Assembly: GCA_044339595.1 (NCBI GenBank)
Contig: JBIIVF010000064.1
Location: 1 to 12,854 of the forward strand
DNA: 12,854 bases
From: CAZTGZ01 sp044339595
GTDB lineage: Bacteria > Bacteroidota > Bacteroidia > NS11-12g > UBA9320
Reading direction: 5' to 3'
Both the position numbers and the translations under genes were made by a program. Below the pieces are notes generated by a model. It did no database searches and had not been told where the DNA came from. It worked only from the letters and a program-made list of their open reading frames with translations. Of this stretch, positions 1 through 6,929 are shown one piece after another. Position 1 is the first letter of the stretch. Each line of letters starts with the position of its first letter.

Positions 1-274
1 GCCGAAGAAAAAGGGCGAGCGGCAGTAAAGCCCCTTTTGACGCGTTACAGACAATGGACTTGGGCATGAGGACTATAGCGGATGCCCGTCCGTTTGCCGC
101 ATAAATTGTTTAGCGTACAAGGGGTTGAAAAAAGGCGAAGGAAACATTTCGTTGGATGACAGGATTAACCGGTCTAGTTGAAAATGAAAATTTCAGCTGC
201 GTAATCTGGGTTTAAGCGCGCACGATGGTGAGAAAAACCGGATGCAGGTAAACAGTCTTTACCCTATTCGCGCC

Positions 275-2167
275 TCAATAAGCCCTTTCCTTCCGACCTT
301 CCATAAAGTATATGAAAGAGCGATTGACTACCCGCATTCCACCCGGTGTGGGATAGTTACCGGTAAAATACCAATCGCCCGGATGATCCGGACAACTTTT
401 ATGCAGGTTCTCGACCGATTGAAATATGATGCGCACCTCGGCATGCATATTCTGAGGGGTTAACATCTCTGCCATCATCTCAACCAACGTACTATCGTCA
501 TATAAATCGTACAGCAATTTAACCGCGTTGATGCACTCTTCTTCCGGAACGGTTAATTGATATTGGGCCATTTCGTAAGTCTCTTGCAGTTTGTGGTTAA
601 GCCCATCTCTTTCGAGCAATTTTAATAAGGCCCGAAAAGCTGCGAATTCATTCATCCGACTCATGTCAATACCATAGCAATCGGGATATTTAATAATGGG
701 TGCAGAACTGGCCACAACAATGCGTTTCGGCTTCAGTCGATCCAGTATTTTGAGGATAGATTTCTTGAGGGTGGTACCTCTTACGATGGAGTCATCCAAC
801 ACCACTAGAGTATCTAAACCTTCCCTTACAATGCCATAGGTCACATCATAAACGTGTCCGACCAGATCGTCACGGTCTTTATCAGCGGTGATAAAGGTGC
901 GCATTTTAACATCCTTCACCAGAATCTTCTCTCGCCTTATTTTTATACTGAGAATTTCATCGAGTTGTTCAGGGGTAATCGCTGAGCCCAATTTTAGAAT
1001 CTGTTCGCGCTTGTAGCGATCCAAGTATTTAAAAATGCCATCGAGCATGCCGTAAAAGCAAGTTGAGGCTGTGTTGGGAATATAGGAAAAGACCGTGTTT
1101 TGAATGTCGTAATCAATTCCGCGGAGGATGTCTCCACTCAGATATGCACCGAGTTGTTTTCTTTCTTTATAGATGTCAGCATCGCTGCCTCTCGAGAAAT
1201 AAATTCGTTCGAAACTGCAAGACTGATTTAAACCGGGTTTTACAATGTTTACTTCTCTGATGTCTCCTGCTTTATTGACAATCATGGCATTTCCATGGCC
1301 CAATTCCTTGATATCGCTCAATTGAAGATTAAAAGCAGTTTGTAATGCCGGCCGCTCACTCGCAATGACAAATATTTCGTCGTTCTGATAGTAATATGAA
1401 GGGCGGATTCCGTTGGGATCTCGGATAATGAATGCATTTCCATCCCCAACTATTCCAACCATGTGATACCCTCCATCTACTTTCCTAAATGCATTGTGTA
1501 GGATGTTTTCGAGGTTGAGTTCGTCTTTTATTTTGTCGGCAATGGCTTGTCCGCTGTGCCCTTCTGCTTTAAATTTCCGATAAAGGCGATGATTTTCTTC
1601 ATCCAAAAAGTGCCCGATTTTTTCGAGCATGGTCACGTTATCACTTTTCTCTTTCGGATGCTGTCCTAATTGTATGAGCTGATCAAAAAGCTCATCCACA
1701 TTGGTCATGTTATAATTACCGGCCAAAACCAGATTTCGGCTCATCCAATTATTTTGACGCAAGAAGGGATGGAGGTTTTCAATTGAATTTCCGCTATGGG
1801 TTGCATATCGGTTATGCCCTACCAAAATTTCTCCGGCATAAGGAAAATGATCTTTTAGATACTGTGTATCGCTTCTTTTCTTTTCCGGAACTTCTTCAAA
1901 ACGGTGAATGACCTCTTCAAAGATTTCAGCAACCGCATTTTTAGAATTGGATCTCTTTCGGGCGATATAACGCTTTCCAAAGGCCGGGTCAATTTTGATG
2001 ACTCCGATGCCGGCGCCATCCTGACCACGGTTGAGTTGTTTGGCCATGATTAATTGCATCTTTTTGATGCCATATAAGGCCGAGCCGTAATTTTCTTGAT
2101 AATAACTGAGCGGTTTTAAAAGTCTGATAAAGACAATCCCGCATTCGTGTTTGATTGGATCACTCAT
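275..2167 (-). CDS. purF: Amidophosphoribosyltransferase, long Bacteroidota form (PurF-type)
   Basis: This is a 630-residue cytosolic enzyme expected to make 5-phosphoribosylamine from PRPP and glutamine, the first committed step of purine synthesis. The N-terminal class II glutaminase half shows the nucleophile Cys9 after a short removable leader (HECGI, 7-11), RGQDGAG (47-53), NRYATHSGN (119-127) and AGNYNMTN (149-156). DPNGIRP is at 250-256. The C-terminal phosphoribosyltransferase half has the PRPP loop VVLDDSIVRGTT (455-466) and SSAPIIKYPDCYGIDM (487-502). Classical PurF is about 470-505 residues; the excess here lies mainly before and within the glutaminase half (around 10-45 and 70-115) and in a C-terminal tail after about 520. 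I recall about 630-residue relatives in Bacteroides, sometimes as a second copy beside classical PurF, so it may be a paralogue with a shifted role. The start is the ATG that places Cys9 near the N-terminus. The gene is divergent from aroQ. Confidence 0.9.
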   Translation of the reverse strand: MSDPIKHECGIVFIRLLKPLSYYQENYGSALYGIKKMQLIMAKQLNRGQDGAGIGVIKIDPAFGKRYIARKRSNSKNAVAEIFEEVIHRFEEVPEKKRSDTQYLKDHFPYAGEILVGHNRYATHSGNSIENLHPFLRQNNWMSRNLVLAGNYNMTNVDELFDQLIQLGQHPKEKSDNVTMLEKIGHFLDEENHRLYRKFKAEGHSGQAIADKIKDELNLENILHNAFRKVDGGYHMVGIVGDGNAFIIRDPNGIRPSYYYQNDEIFVIASERPALQTAFNLQLSDIKELGHGNAMIVNKAGDIREVNIVKPGLNQSCSFERIYFSRGSDADIYKERKQLGAYLSGDILRGIDYDIQNTVFSYIPNTASTCFYGMLDGIFKYLDRYKREQILKLGSAITPEQLDEILSIKIRREKILVKDVKMRTFITADKDRDDLVGHVYDVTYGIVREGLDTLVVLDDSIVRGTTLKKSILKILDRLKPKRIVVASSAPIIKYPDCYGIDMSRMNEFAAFRALLKLLERDGLNHKLQETYEMAQYQLTVPEEECINAVKLLYDLYDDSTLVEMMAEMLTPQNMHAEVRIIFQSVENLHKSCPDHPGDWYFTGNYPTPGGMRVVNRSFIYFMEGRKERAY

Positions 2168-2183
2168 GTGTGTAACGAGCTTT

Positions 2184-2191
2184 CAAAGGTA
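2184..2191 (-). promoter_or_regulatory. Candidate -7 promoter element for the amidophosphoribosyltransferase gene
   Basis: Read on the minus strand, TACCTTTG matches the Bacteroidota sigma-ABfr -7 consensus TAnnTTTG exactly. It ends 16 nt before the ATG at 2167, giving a short leader of about 10 nt. A -33 TTG at the usual 17-19 nt spacing is not obvious; the nearest TTG is only 13 nt upstream. This is a promoter candidate from motif and position only. Confidence 0.5.
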
Positions 2192-2260
2192 CAATAAAAC
2201 GGTTCAATTCGATTCTGAAATAACAAGCTTGCGTTCATTTTGTTAATTTCGCCGATAGCG

Positions 2261-2689
2261 ATGAAACAAATACTTATTTTGAATGGGCCCAATCTGAATT
2301 TGCTTGGCAAAAGGCAGCCGGAAATCTATGGGAATAAGTCATTTGATGATTTTCTGATCGAACTCAAAGGAAGATTTTCCGGTGTTTGTGAACTGACCTA
2401 TGTTCAATCGAATGCAGAATTTGAATTGATAGAGCACATTCAACAGTCTCCGGGAATGTTTCGGGGCATCGTTATCAATGGTGGTGGACTGGCCCATACA
2501 TCCGTGGCTTTGGCCGATGCCATTCGATCCGTTTCGGTTCCGGCTATCAGTGTGCACATTTCTAATACCCATATCCGTGAAGCATTCAGAAAACAGGACT
2601 TGTTGTCTGTAGCGTGCGAAGGTGCCATCATAGGATTGGGGCTGGAAGGTTACGCTTTGGCCATAGAGCATTTGCTGGATCAGATATAA
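2261..2689 (+). CDS. aroQ: 3-dehydroquinate dehydratase, type II, with altered active site
   Basis: This 142-residue protein belongs to the dodecameric type II dehydroquinases, which convert 3-dehydroquinate to 3-dehydroshikimate in the shikimate pathway. The length is normal for the family. LNGPNLNLLGKR (7-18) and the catalytic Tyr23 are intact. Other residues match the M. tuberculosis enzyme with a constant offset of one to two: Arg18, Asn73, His79, Asp86, His99, Arg106 and Arg110. The family glutamate two residues before the catalytic histidine (E in the usual IEVH) is Ser97 here (ISVH). The loop usually reading N-A/P-G-A-Y-T-H-T-S reads NGGGLAHTS (73-81), and QSNxEGE reads QSNAEFE. The ATG at 2261 is preferred over an in-frame TTG at 2240 because it starts directly before the first beta strand. 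Either this is a functional divergent enzyme or a paralogue with another use. Confidence 0.88.
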   Translation: MKQILILNGPNLNLLGKRQPEIYGNKSFDDFLIELKGRFSGVCELTYVQSNAEFELIEHIQQSPGMFRGIVINGGGLAHTSVALADAIRSVSVPAISVHISNTHIREAFRKQDLLSVACEGAIIGLGLEGYALAIEHLLDQI

Positions 2690-2778
2690 TGCATCTTTCA
2701 CAAGAAAATGAAATGCAGGTATTCCTAGTCTGGCAATTGGTGCCTTGTATCTCTCCTAATTTCTAATTTGCGCCAAAT

Positions 2779-2826
2779 GAGGATGGGCGGAGCGATCCAT
2801 CCTCCTATATTTCGCCCTTTCAGGGC
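2779..2826. repeat. Two adjacent REP-like hairpins
   Basis: Two perfect inverted repeats lie side by side. The first pairs GAGGATGG (2779-2786) with CCATCCTC (2797-2804) around a 10-nt loop. The second pairs GCCCT (2814-2818) with AGGGC (2822-2826) around TTC, inside the phrase TTTCGCCCTTTCAGGGCTG. I recall this second phrase as an interspersed intergenic motif in several Bacteroidota genomes, which suggests a REP-type element, but only one copy is visible here. Neither hairpin is followed by a T-tract, so a terminator role is less likely. Confidence 0.45.
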
Positions 2827-3044
2827 TGGAGATTTAGGATTATTAATGAGATCCGTTACACGTTGGCTTTTTCAGTTTGAGACCTTTTACCCCGTATCTT
2901 GTGCCTTGTCTGAACCATGATTTTTTGAAACTAAAAATTAAAAATTACATCCAGGGTAATTAATACAATGCCACTGACTTTGTAAAGTTCCTAGTTTACT
3001 AAAACCTCTTAACTCATTACATCGTTCAATCACTGCATTTATTC

Positions 3045-3080
3045 AAACAGTCAGCTGATTTGTAGACCGACTGTTTTTTT
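3045..3080 (+). terminator. Candidate rho-independent terminator
   Basis: AAACAGTC (3045-3052) pairs perfectly with GACTGTTT (3069-3076), and the run of T continues to 3080, so plus-strand RNA would form an 8-bp stem followed by U residues. The loop is long (16 nt) and the stem is AT-rich at its base, so this is a weak terminator. It lies 356 nt after aroQ, the only intact upstream plus-strand gene. The surrounding stretch looks degenerate, so it may be a relic. Confidence 0.35.
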
Positions 3081-3088
3081 GTTAAAAA

Positions 3089-3130
3089 TTTTGAGAGGTG
3101 TCATCATCTCAAAAGACGATATCTCAAAAG
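3089..3130. repeat. TCTCAAAA short repeat cluster
   Basis: TTTTGAGA (3089-3096) forms an inverted repeat with TCTCAAAA (3107-3114), and the 10-mer ATCTCAAAAG occurs twice in direct orientation (3106-3115 and 3121-3130, period 15). On the minus strand the inverted pair is followed by TTTTT, so it could act as a weak minus-strand terminator, although the nearest minus-strand gene ends 485 nt away. No function can be assigned. Confidence 0.35.
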
Positions 3131-3162
3131 AATTGGCCTCTTTTTAATGTGGGTTATTTTTA

Positions 3163-3555
3163 GTGCTTACAGGATCGTTTTATACAATTGAATTTTATAT
3201 CTTGGCCTTAAATATCCCTACAAATCAAGAAAAGCCGCGATCATTCCGAAATAGAACTGGCTTGGTGAGACGAAGATTACGGACCTTAAACCATCCTGTT
3301 TCTAAATGGTTTGGCAGGCTATATTGCCCTTTGGAAAAATCAGATTGATGATTTTAGTAATGATTTTCGGCGACAAAGATGTATTCATACCCAACACGAT
3401 CATCCATCCATCGGATTCAACCAAAGGAGTGGCCATGAAGGCAGCCGCCTTAATGCCCTTGGCCGAATCACATTTTGTTGAAGGTGCCGGTCAATTTTGT
3501 GCATCTCGAAAAAAGCAGTGAAGTGAATGCCTTAATCAGGAAATTTTCACAATAG
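3163..3555 (+). pseudogene. Decayed alpha/beta hydrolase (epoxide hydrolase-like), 5' end missing
   Basis: No long reading frame survives, but consecutive pieces in changing frames align in order with the C-terminal half of an alpha/beta hydrolase. SFYTIEFYILALNIP (frame from 3163) resembles the helical cap segment. LNGLAGYIALWKNQIDDF (from about 3302, another frame) resembles the stretch before the acid strand. LVMIFGDKDVFIPN (from about 3348, a third frame) is the catalytic-Asp strand. The piece ending VEGAG then runs out of frame at 3492-3497. Removing one A from CAATTTTGTG restores GAGHFVHLEKSS, the canonical catalytic-His motif, and the frame continues through SEVNALIRKFSQ to a TAG at 3553-3555. 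At least three frame changes and a likely small deletion before LVMIFG are needed. The N-terminal lid, oxyanion and nucleophile parts are not visible upstream. The intact hydrolase at 11461 is a different type and not its obvious parent. Confidence 0.75.
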
Positions 3556-3557
3556 GA

Positions 3558-3573
3558 GTGCATCCCGTTGCAC
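3558..3573. repeat. Small inverted repeat between convergent units
   Basis: GTGCA (3558-3562) and TGCAC (3569-3573) flank a 6-nt loop, directly after the hydrolase remnant and before the end of the minus-strand operon at 3615. There is no adjoining T-tract on either strand, so a terminator function is doubtful. It is the only hairpin seen close to the operon end. Confidence 0.2.
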
Positions 3574-3614
3574 GGTAACACGGTCGTCGACAAAATTTCT
3601 CATGACGATTTCAG

Positions 3615-4652
3615 CTAAAATAAATCAACAAACCTCTGGCGTTTTTTTGCGAAATATTGCCAAACCAAACTCTTCGAATAAAAGCCCGGAATATTATTGA
3701 GTTCTTTCCAGGTGAGTTTTCTATTGGTTTCCCGATATTTTAGCCAAGTACCAAGCTCCAGATAAAGGTCGCGGTGCGCTTTTAAGATAGCAACGGTGTC
3801 TTTATGTCTGCCTTTAATCAAAAATTGAATACCGGCAACGCCATCAAGCAACATGCGTAAAAACATGACCTGAAACAACTTCCCGTTCGGGTAGTTTTTA
3901 ATGAGGAGTCTCAAGCCGTTTCTGAAATTCAAGTAAGTTTTCCGGTGATGCTGTTGTGAAAGGGTTCCACCACCGATATGATAAACTTCTGAATCGTGAC
4001 AATACATAATTTTGAATCCTCGGCTTTGCATTCGCCAGCAAAGATCAATTTCTTCCATATGGGCAAAAAAGTGAGGATCAAATCCATTGAGTTTGTGAAA
4101 TACCTCTGATTTTATCAACATGCATGCACCCGAAGCCCAGAATATCTGTTCATCTGCATCGTATTGCCGAACGTCTTGTTCAACCGTATCAAACACCCTG
4201 CCCCTGCAAAAGGGATATCCCAACCAGTCGATAAATCCGCCGGCAGCCCCTGCATATTCGAACAAATATTTGTCTTTGAAATCTTTAATCTTGGGTTGTA
4301 TCGCCCCATAAGATGGATCGCGCATGGCCATTGTAACCAAAGGCATGAGCCAGTTTGGTGGTACTTCAACGTCTGAATTGAGCAAAACATAATAGTCTGC
4401 TTGCACTCTTTTAAGTGCTTCATTGTATCCCCCGGCATACCCTAAATTCTGCTCTAATTGAAGCAAGGTGATTTGAGGGTAATTTTGCTTCACAAATTCT
4501 GCAGAACCATCGGTACTGGCATTGTCAGCCAATACAATATACATATTTGGATAGGCGGTTGCCATAATGGAGGGAATAAATCGCTCCAATAACTCTTTTG
4601 TGTTGTAGTTCAAAACCACAACAGCAATCCTGGGCCATATTGTGTCAGTCAT
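3615..4652 (-). CDS. Family 2 glycosyltransferase, rhamnosyltransferase-like
   Basis: This 345-residue GT-A fold enzyme is expected to transfer a sugar from a nucleotide-sugar donor onto a surface glycan or lipid at the inner face of the cytoplasmic membrane. VVVLNYN (11-17) is the first beta strand, DNASTDGS (43-50) the nucleotide-binding loop, LNSDVEV (91-97) the DxD-like metal site, and FFAHMEEIDLCWR (195-207) carries the acidic catalytic-base region (EEID, 200-203). GYAGGYNEAL (71-80) is typical of WbbL/RfbF-type rhamnosyltransferases. A hydrophobic stretch at 259-279 may attach it to the membrane. The donor and acceptor cannot be read from the sequence. It is the last gene of the minus-strand operon, and its ATG overlaps the end of the TonB-C gene by 8 nt, which suggests translational coupling. 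No other glycan gene is nearby, so it is not in a polysaccharide cluster as seen here. Confidence 0.88.
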   Translation of the reverse strand: MTDTIWPRIAVVVLNYNTKELLERFIPSIMATAYPNMYIVLADNASTDGSAEFVKQNYPQITLLQLEQNLGYAGGYNEALKRVQADYYVLLNSDVEVPPNWLMPLVTMAMRDPSYGAIQPKIKDFKDKYLFEYAGAAGGFIDWLGYPFCRGRVFDTVEQDVRQYDADEQIFWASGACMLIKSEVFHKLNGFDPHFFAHMEEIDLCWRMQSRGFKIMYCHDSEVYHIGGGTLSQQHHRKTYLNFRNGLRLLIKNYPNGKLFQVMFLRMLLDGVAGIQFLIKGRHKDTVAILKAHRDLYLELGTWLKYRETNRKLTWKELNNIPGFYSKSLVWQYFAKKRQRFVDLF

Positions 4653-5136
4653 TCGGATTCCTTTTAAGTTCCTTTCTCATCTCCGGTGGAGGAGGATGAG
4701 TGCTTTTTGTTTGTTTGCTTTTTTTATCAGGAACTTCTGGTAAGGAGAAGTTTATGGGCAATCGATATTTAATTTTTACGGGTTTCCCGTCAATTTTTCC
4801 GGGTTCCCATTTTGGCATAGTTCTAACCACTTGCATGGCAGCCTCTTCTAATCCAAACCCAAGTGGTTTTCCGAAAGTTTGGATATCGTCAACCGTTCCA
4901 TCTTTTGTGATGACAAATTCGACAATTACTTTTCCACTGATATTATTTTGAACAGCAAGATCCGGATATCGGAGGTTTTGGGCAACATATTGGTACAAGG
5001 CTTCTGTACCTCCCGGAAACTCAGCTGTGGAATTATTTTTGGATATCATTGGATCTGATACAGAATCAATGTCCTGTGATTGAGCGCTTTGTATGGACAA
5101 AAAAAGCATCAAGCCTATAGCCGTAAGAATTCTCAT
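4645..5136 (-). CDS. Secreted protein with TonB C-terminal domain
   Basis: This 163-residue protein begins with a signal peptide (MRILTAIGLMLFLSIQSAQS, cleavage near 20-21). A TonB C-terminal domain follows at about 39-131: EFPGG (39-43), NLRYP (54-58), GKVIVEFVITKDG (68-80) and W-E-P-G...GKPV (110-120). True TonB has an N-terminal membrane anchor and a proline-rich periplasm-spanning stretch before this domain. Here the anchor is replaced by a cleavable-looking signal, and a basic tail with PPPP (148-151) follows the domain. It therefore probably acts as a free periplasmic or outer-membrane-associated protein and not as an energy transducer with ExbB/ExbD, which are not in the window. It overlaps the upstream gene by ATGA (5133-5136) and the downstream glycosyltransferase by 8 nt. 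Confidence 0.85.
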   Translation of the reverse strand: MRILTAIGLMLFLSIQSAQSQDIDSVSDPMISKNNSTAEFPGGTEALYQYVAQNLRYPDLAVQNNISGKVIVEFVITKDGTVDDIQTFGKPLGFGLEEAAMQVVRTMPKWEPGKIDGKPVKIKYRLPINFSLPEVPDKKSKQTKSTHPPPPEMRKELKRNPND

Positions 5137-5525
5137 AGATGGCTACTTTCCTGTTTTTCGCGGCTCTCGTATGGAATGAAAGCGAATTGGCCATCCGTAG
5201 AAGAGATGATAAAAAAGCAGGCAAATTCCTTTGGATCTTTATAGGTCTCCCGGAAAAACGTTTCACGGTCTTTCTTGATAATGCCTCTTTCTAAAAACTC
5301 TTGTAAGGTGGATACATGCACACTCCAGCCCAAACCCAATTCTTCATGATCGATGATGTTTTCGCCGAGTGGAATGCCACCATTAACCTGATGTGCTACA
5401 AAAATCGGGAAATTGGTGTACTCCTCCTGAATTATTTCTAAAGCAGTTTCCCGTATGATTTCTTTGCTGAGAATCAGGTCGGCTTTTAAGCTATTGAGCA
5501 ATATTTGGGTTTGTTCAGGATTCAT
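5133..5525 (-). CDS. Conserved protein of unknown function
   Basis: This is a 130-residue soluble protein with no signal peptide or membrane segment. An amphipathic N-terminal helix (about 1-35) is followed by a segment with EEYTNFPIFVAHQ (34-46), GIPLGENIIDHEELG (50-64), a helix STLQEFLERGII (72-83), and YKDPKEFACFFII (95-107), ending FAFIPYES. I recall short Bacteroidota proteins with the same phrases (FPIFVAH, DPKxFACxFVI, FxFIPY), but no function is known to me. It sits in the middle of the operon, overlapping rlmD upstream (ATGA at 5522-5525) and the TonB-C gene downstream (ATGA at 5133-5136), so it is almost certainly translated with them. No catalytic motif is apparent. Confidence 0.8.
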   Translation of the reverse strand: MNPEQTQILLNSLKADLILSKEIIRETALEIIQEEYTNFPIFVAHQVNGGIPLGENIIDHEELGLGWSVHVSTLQEFLERGIIKKDRETFFRETYKDPKEFACFFIISSTDGQFAFIPYESREKQESSHL

Positions 5526-6925
5526 CGTTTACACAATAATACCACATTTTCTACATGATGTGTATGTGGAAACATATCAACGGGTTGAATGGCAGCTACT
5601 TCATACGTGGTTTCCATCATTTGAATATCTCTCGCCTGCGTTGCAGGATTGCAACTCACATACACAATTCTATCTGCACCCACTTCCATTAGTTGACGGA
5701 TCACATCTTCATGCATTCCGCTTCTAGGAGGGTCTGTTATCACAACATCAGGAGGGCCATATTTGTTCAGCAGATCATTGTTGAACAGAAACCGCATGTC
5801 GCCCACTTCAAAATGACAATTCGTTATTCCGTTTTGCTGTGCATTCTCGTTGGCATCATTGATGGCTTGTGGAACAGACTCAATGCCCACCACTTTGGCC
5901 GATTTTTTCGCAGCCAACAAGCTCAAAGTTCCGGTACCACAATAAAGATCATAGACCACATCTGTGGGTTTGATCTGCGCCATTTCCAACGCAAAATGAT
6001 AGAGCTTACCTGCTTGTTGCCCGTTGGGTTGAAAAAATGATTTTGGTCTTACCCTGAAGGTCAATTGATCGATGCCCTCGGTTAAAAATGCGGCACCTCT
6101 GTGCGGATGTGTCTCAAGGTCATAAATGGTGTCATTCATTTTGGTATTCACCACCCAAAAACTGCTTTTAATTTCGGGAAATTTATCGCACAAAGCATCC
6201 AGAATTTGAATGGCAGGGGAGGTGTCTTCATCGCCAATAATTAAAATTACCATCCAGTCACCGACCTGATTGTTGCGAATAATCACATTGCGCATGTAGC
6301 CTTTTTGTTCTTTGGGATGATAAAACGATAGTCCCAAATCAAAAGCCATATCTTTAATAAAGAGCCTGATTTGGTTATTTAAATCATCTTGCAGAAAACA
6401 GGTTTCAATATCCAATATTCGGTCAAATCTTCCCGGGATGTGAAAACCCGCAGCCCTGCGGTCAGCTTCTTCCGGTTCTCCGGGCAGCACCCATCTGCAC
6501 ATTGAAAAGGAATATTCGAGCTTGTTGCGGTAATGCCAAATGGCATCTGATCCTGAAATGGGCCGAATGGTCGGAATCTGAACTTTATGCAATCTGGTAA
6601 AAGCATCCAACACTACTTGTTGTTTCCAGGCCAGCTGTGAAGTGTATTGAACATGTTGCCACTTGCATCCGCCACAAACACCGAAATGGCTGCACAAAGG
6701 CTGAATGCGATCAGGAGAAGGGGTATGAAGGGTGACGATTTCACCAATCAGAAATTTCTTTTTTGCTCCAACTACTCGAATATCGGCAACGTCGCCGGGC
6801 GCAGCATAAGGCACAAACACCACCAGGTTGTCCCAACGGGCTACACAGTTTCCCTCAGCACCGGCCGTTTGAATGGTGATATCCCGAAGAATATGTCCGT
6901 AGTATTTCTTGAGCTTGGAAGTCAA
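5522..6925 (-). CDS. rlmD: 23S rRNA (uracil-5-)-methyltransferase, RlmD/RumA family
   Basis: This 467-residue enzyme uses S-adenosylmethionine to methylate C5 of a uridine in 23S rRNA (U1939 in E. coli for RlmD). A TRAM-type RNA-binding domain covers about 12-70. Four cysteines for a 4Fe-4S cluster are present: Cys78, Cys84, Cys87 (PLCSHFGVCGGCKWQH) and Cys176. The methyltransferase core has FFQPN (297-301), the SAM site DLYCGTGT (326-333), DPPRSG (398-403), catalytic Cys425 in YVSCNPATQ, and Glu459 in HHVEN as the likely base. The assigned start is TTG at 6925: an in-frame stop lies 27 nt upstream with no ATG between, and a later ATG would delete the TRAM and cluster regions. The TTG is 4 nt after the stop of the thioredoxin-fold gene, so coupling is likely. 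Family members also include RlmC and TrmA, so target specificity is inferred. Confidence 0.92.
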   Translation of the reverse strand: MTSKLKKYYGHILRDITIQTAGAEGNCVARWDNLVVFVPYAAPGDVADIRVVGAKKKFLIGEIVTLHTPSPDRIQPLCSHFGVCGGCKWQHVQYTSQLAWKQQVVLDAFTRLHKVQIPTIRPISGSDAIWHYRNKLEYSFSMCRWVLPGEPEEADRRAAGFHIPGRFDRILDIETCFLQDDLNNQIRLFIKDMAFDLGLSFYHPKEQKGYMRNVIIRNNQVGDWMVILIIGDEDTSPAIQILDALCDKFPEIKSSFWVVNTKMNDTIYDLETHPHRGAAFLTEGIDQLTFRVRPKSFFQPNGQQAGKLYHFALEMAQIKPTDVVYDLYCGTGTLSLLAAKKSAKVVGIESVPQAINDANENAQQNGITNCHFEVGDMRFLFNNDLLNKYGPPDVVITDPPRSGMHEDVIRQLMEVGADRIVYVSCNPATQARDIQMMETTYEVAAIQPVDMFPHTHHVENVVLLCKR

Positions 6926-6929
6926 AAAT

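Noticed and set aside
1..67. Possible minus-strand CDS starting with ATG at 67 and leaving the window
   Set aside because: Only 22 codons are visible, with no ribosome-binding or promoter signal and no recognisable sequence. Positions 1-274 otherwise hold only short frames.
242..463. Plus-strand frame of 73 codons
   Set aside because: It lies mostly antisense to the conserved C-terminal end of the amidophosphoribosyltransferase, with no motif and no promoter.
2339..2701. Minus-strand frame of 120 codons
   Set aside because: It is entirely antisense to the well-supported aroQ gene and shows no protein family features.
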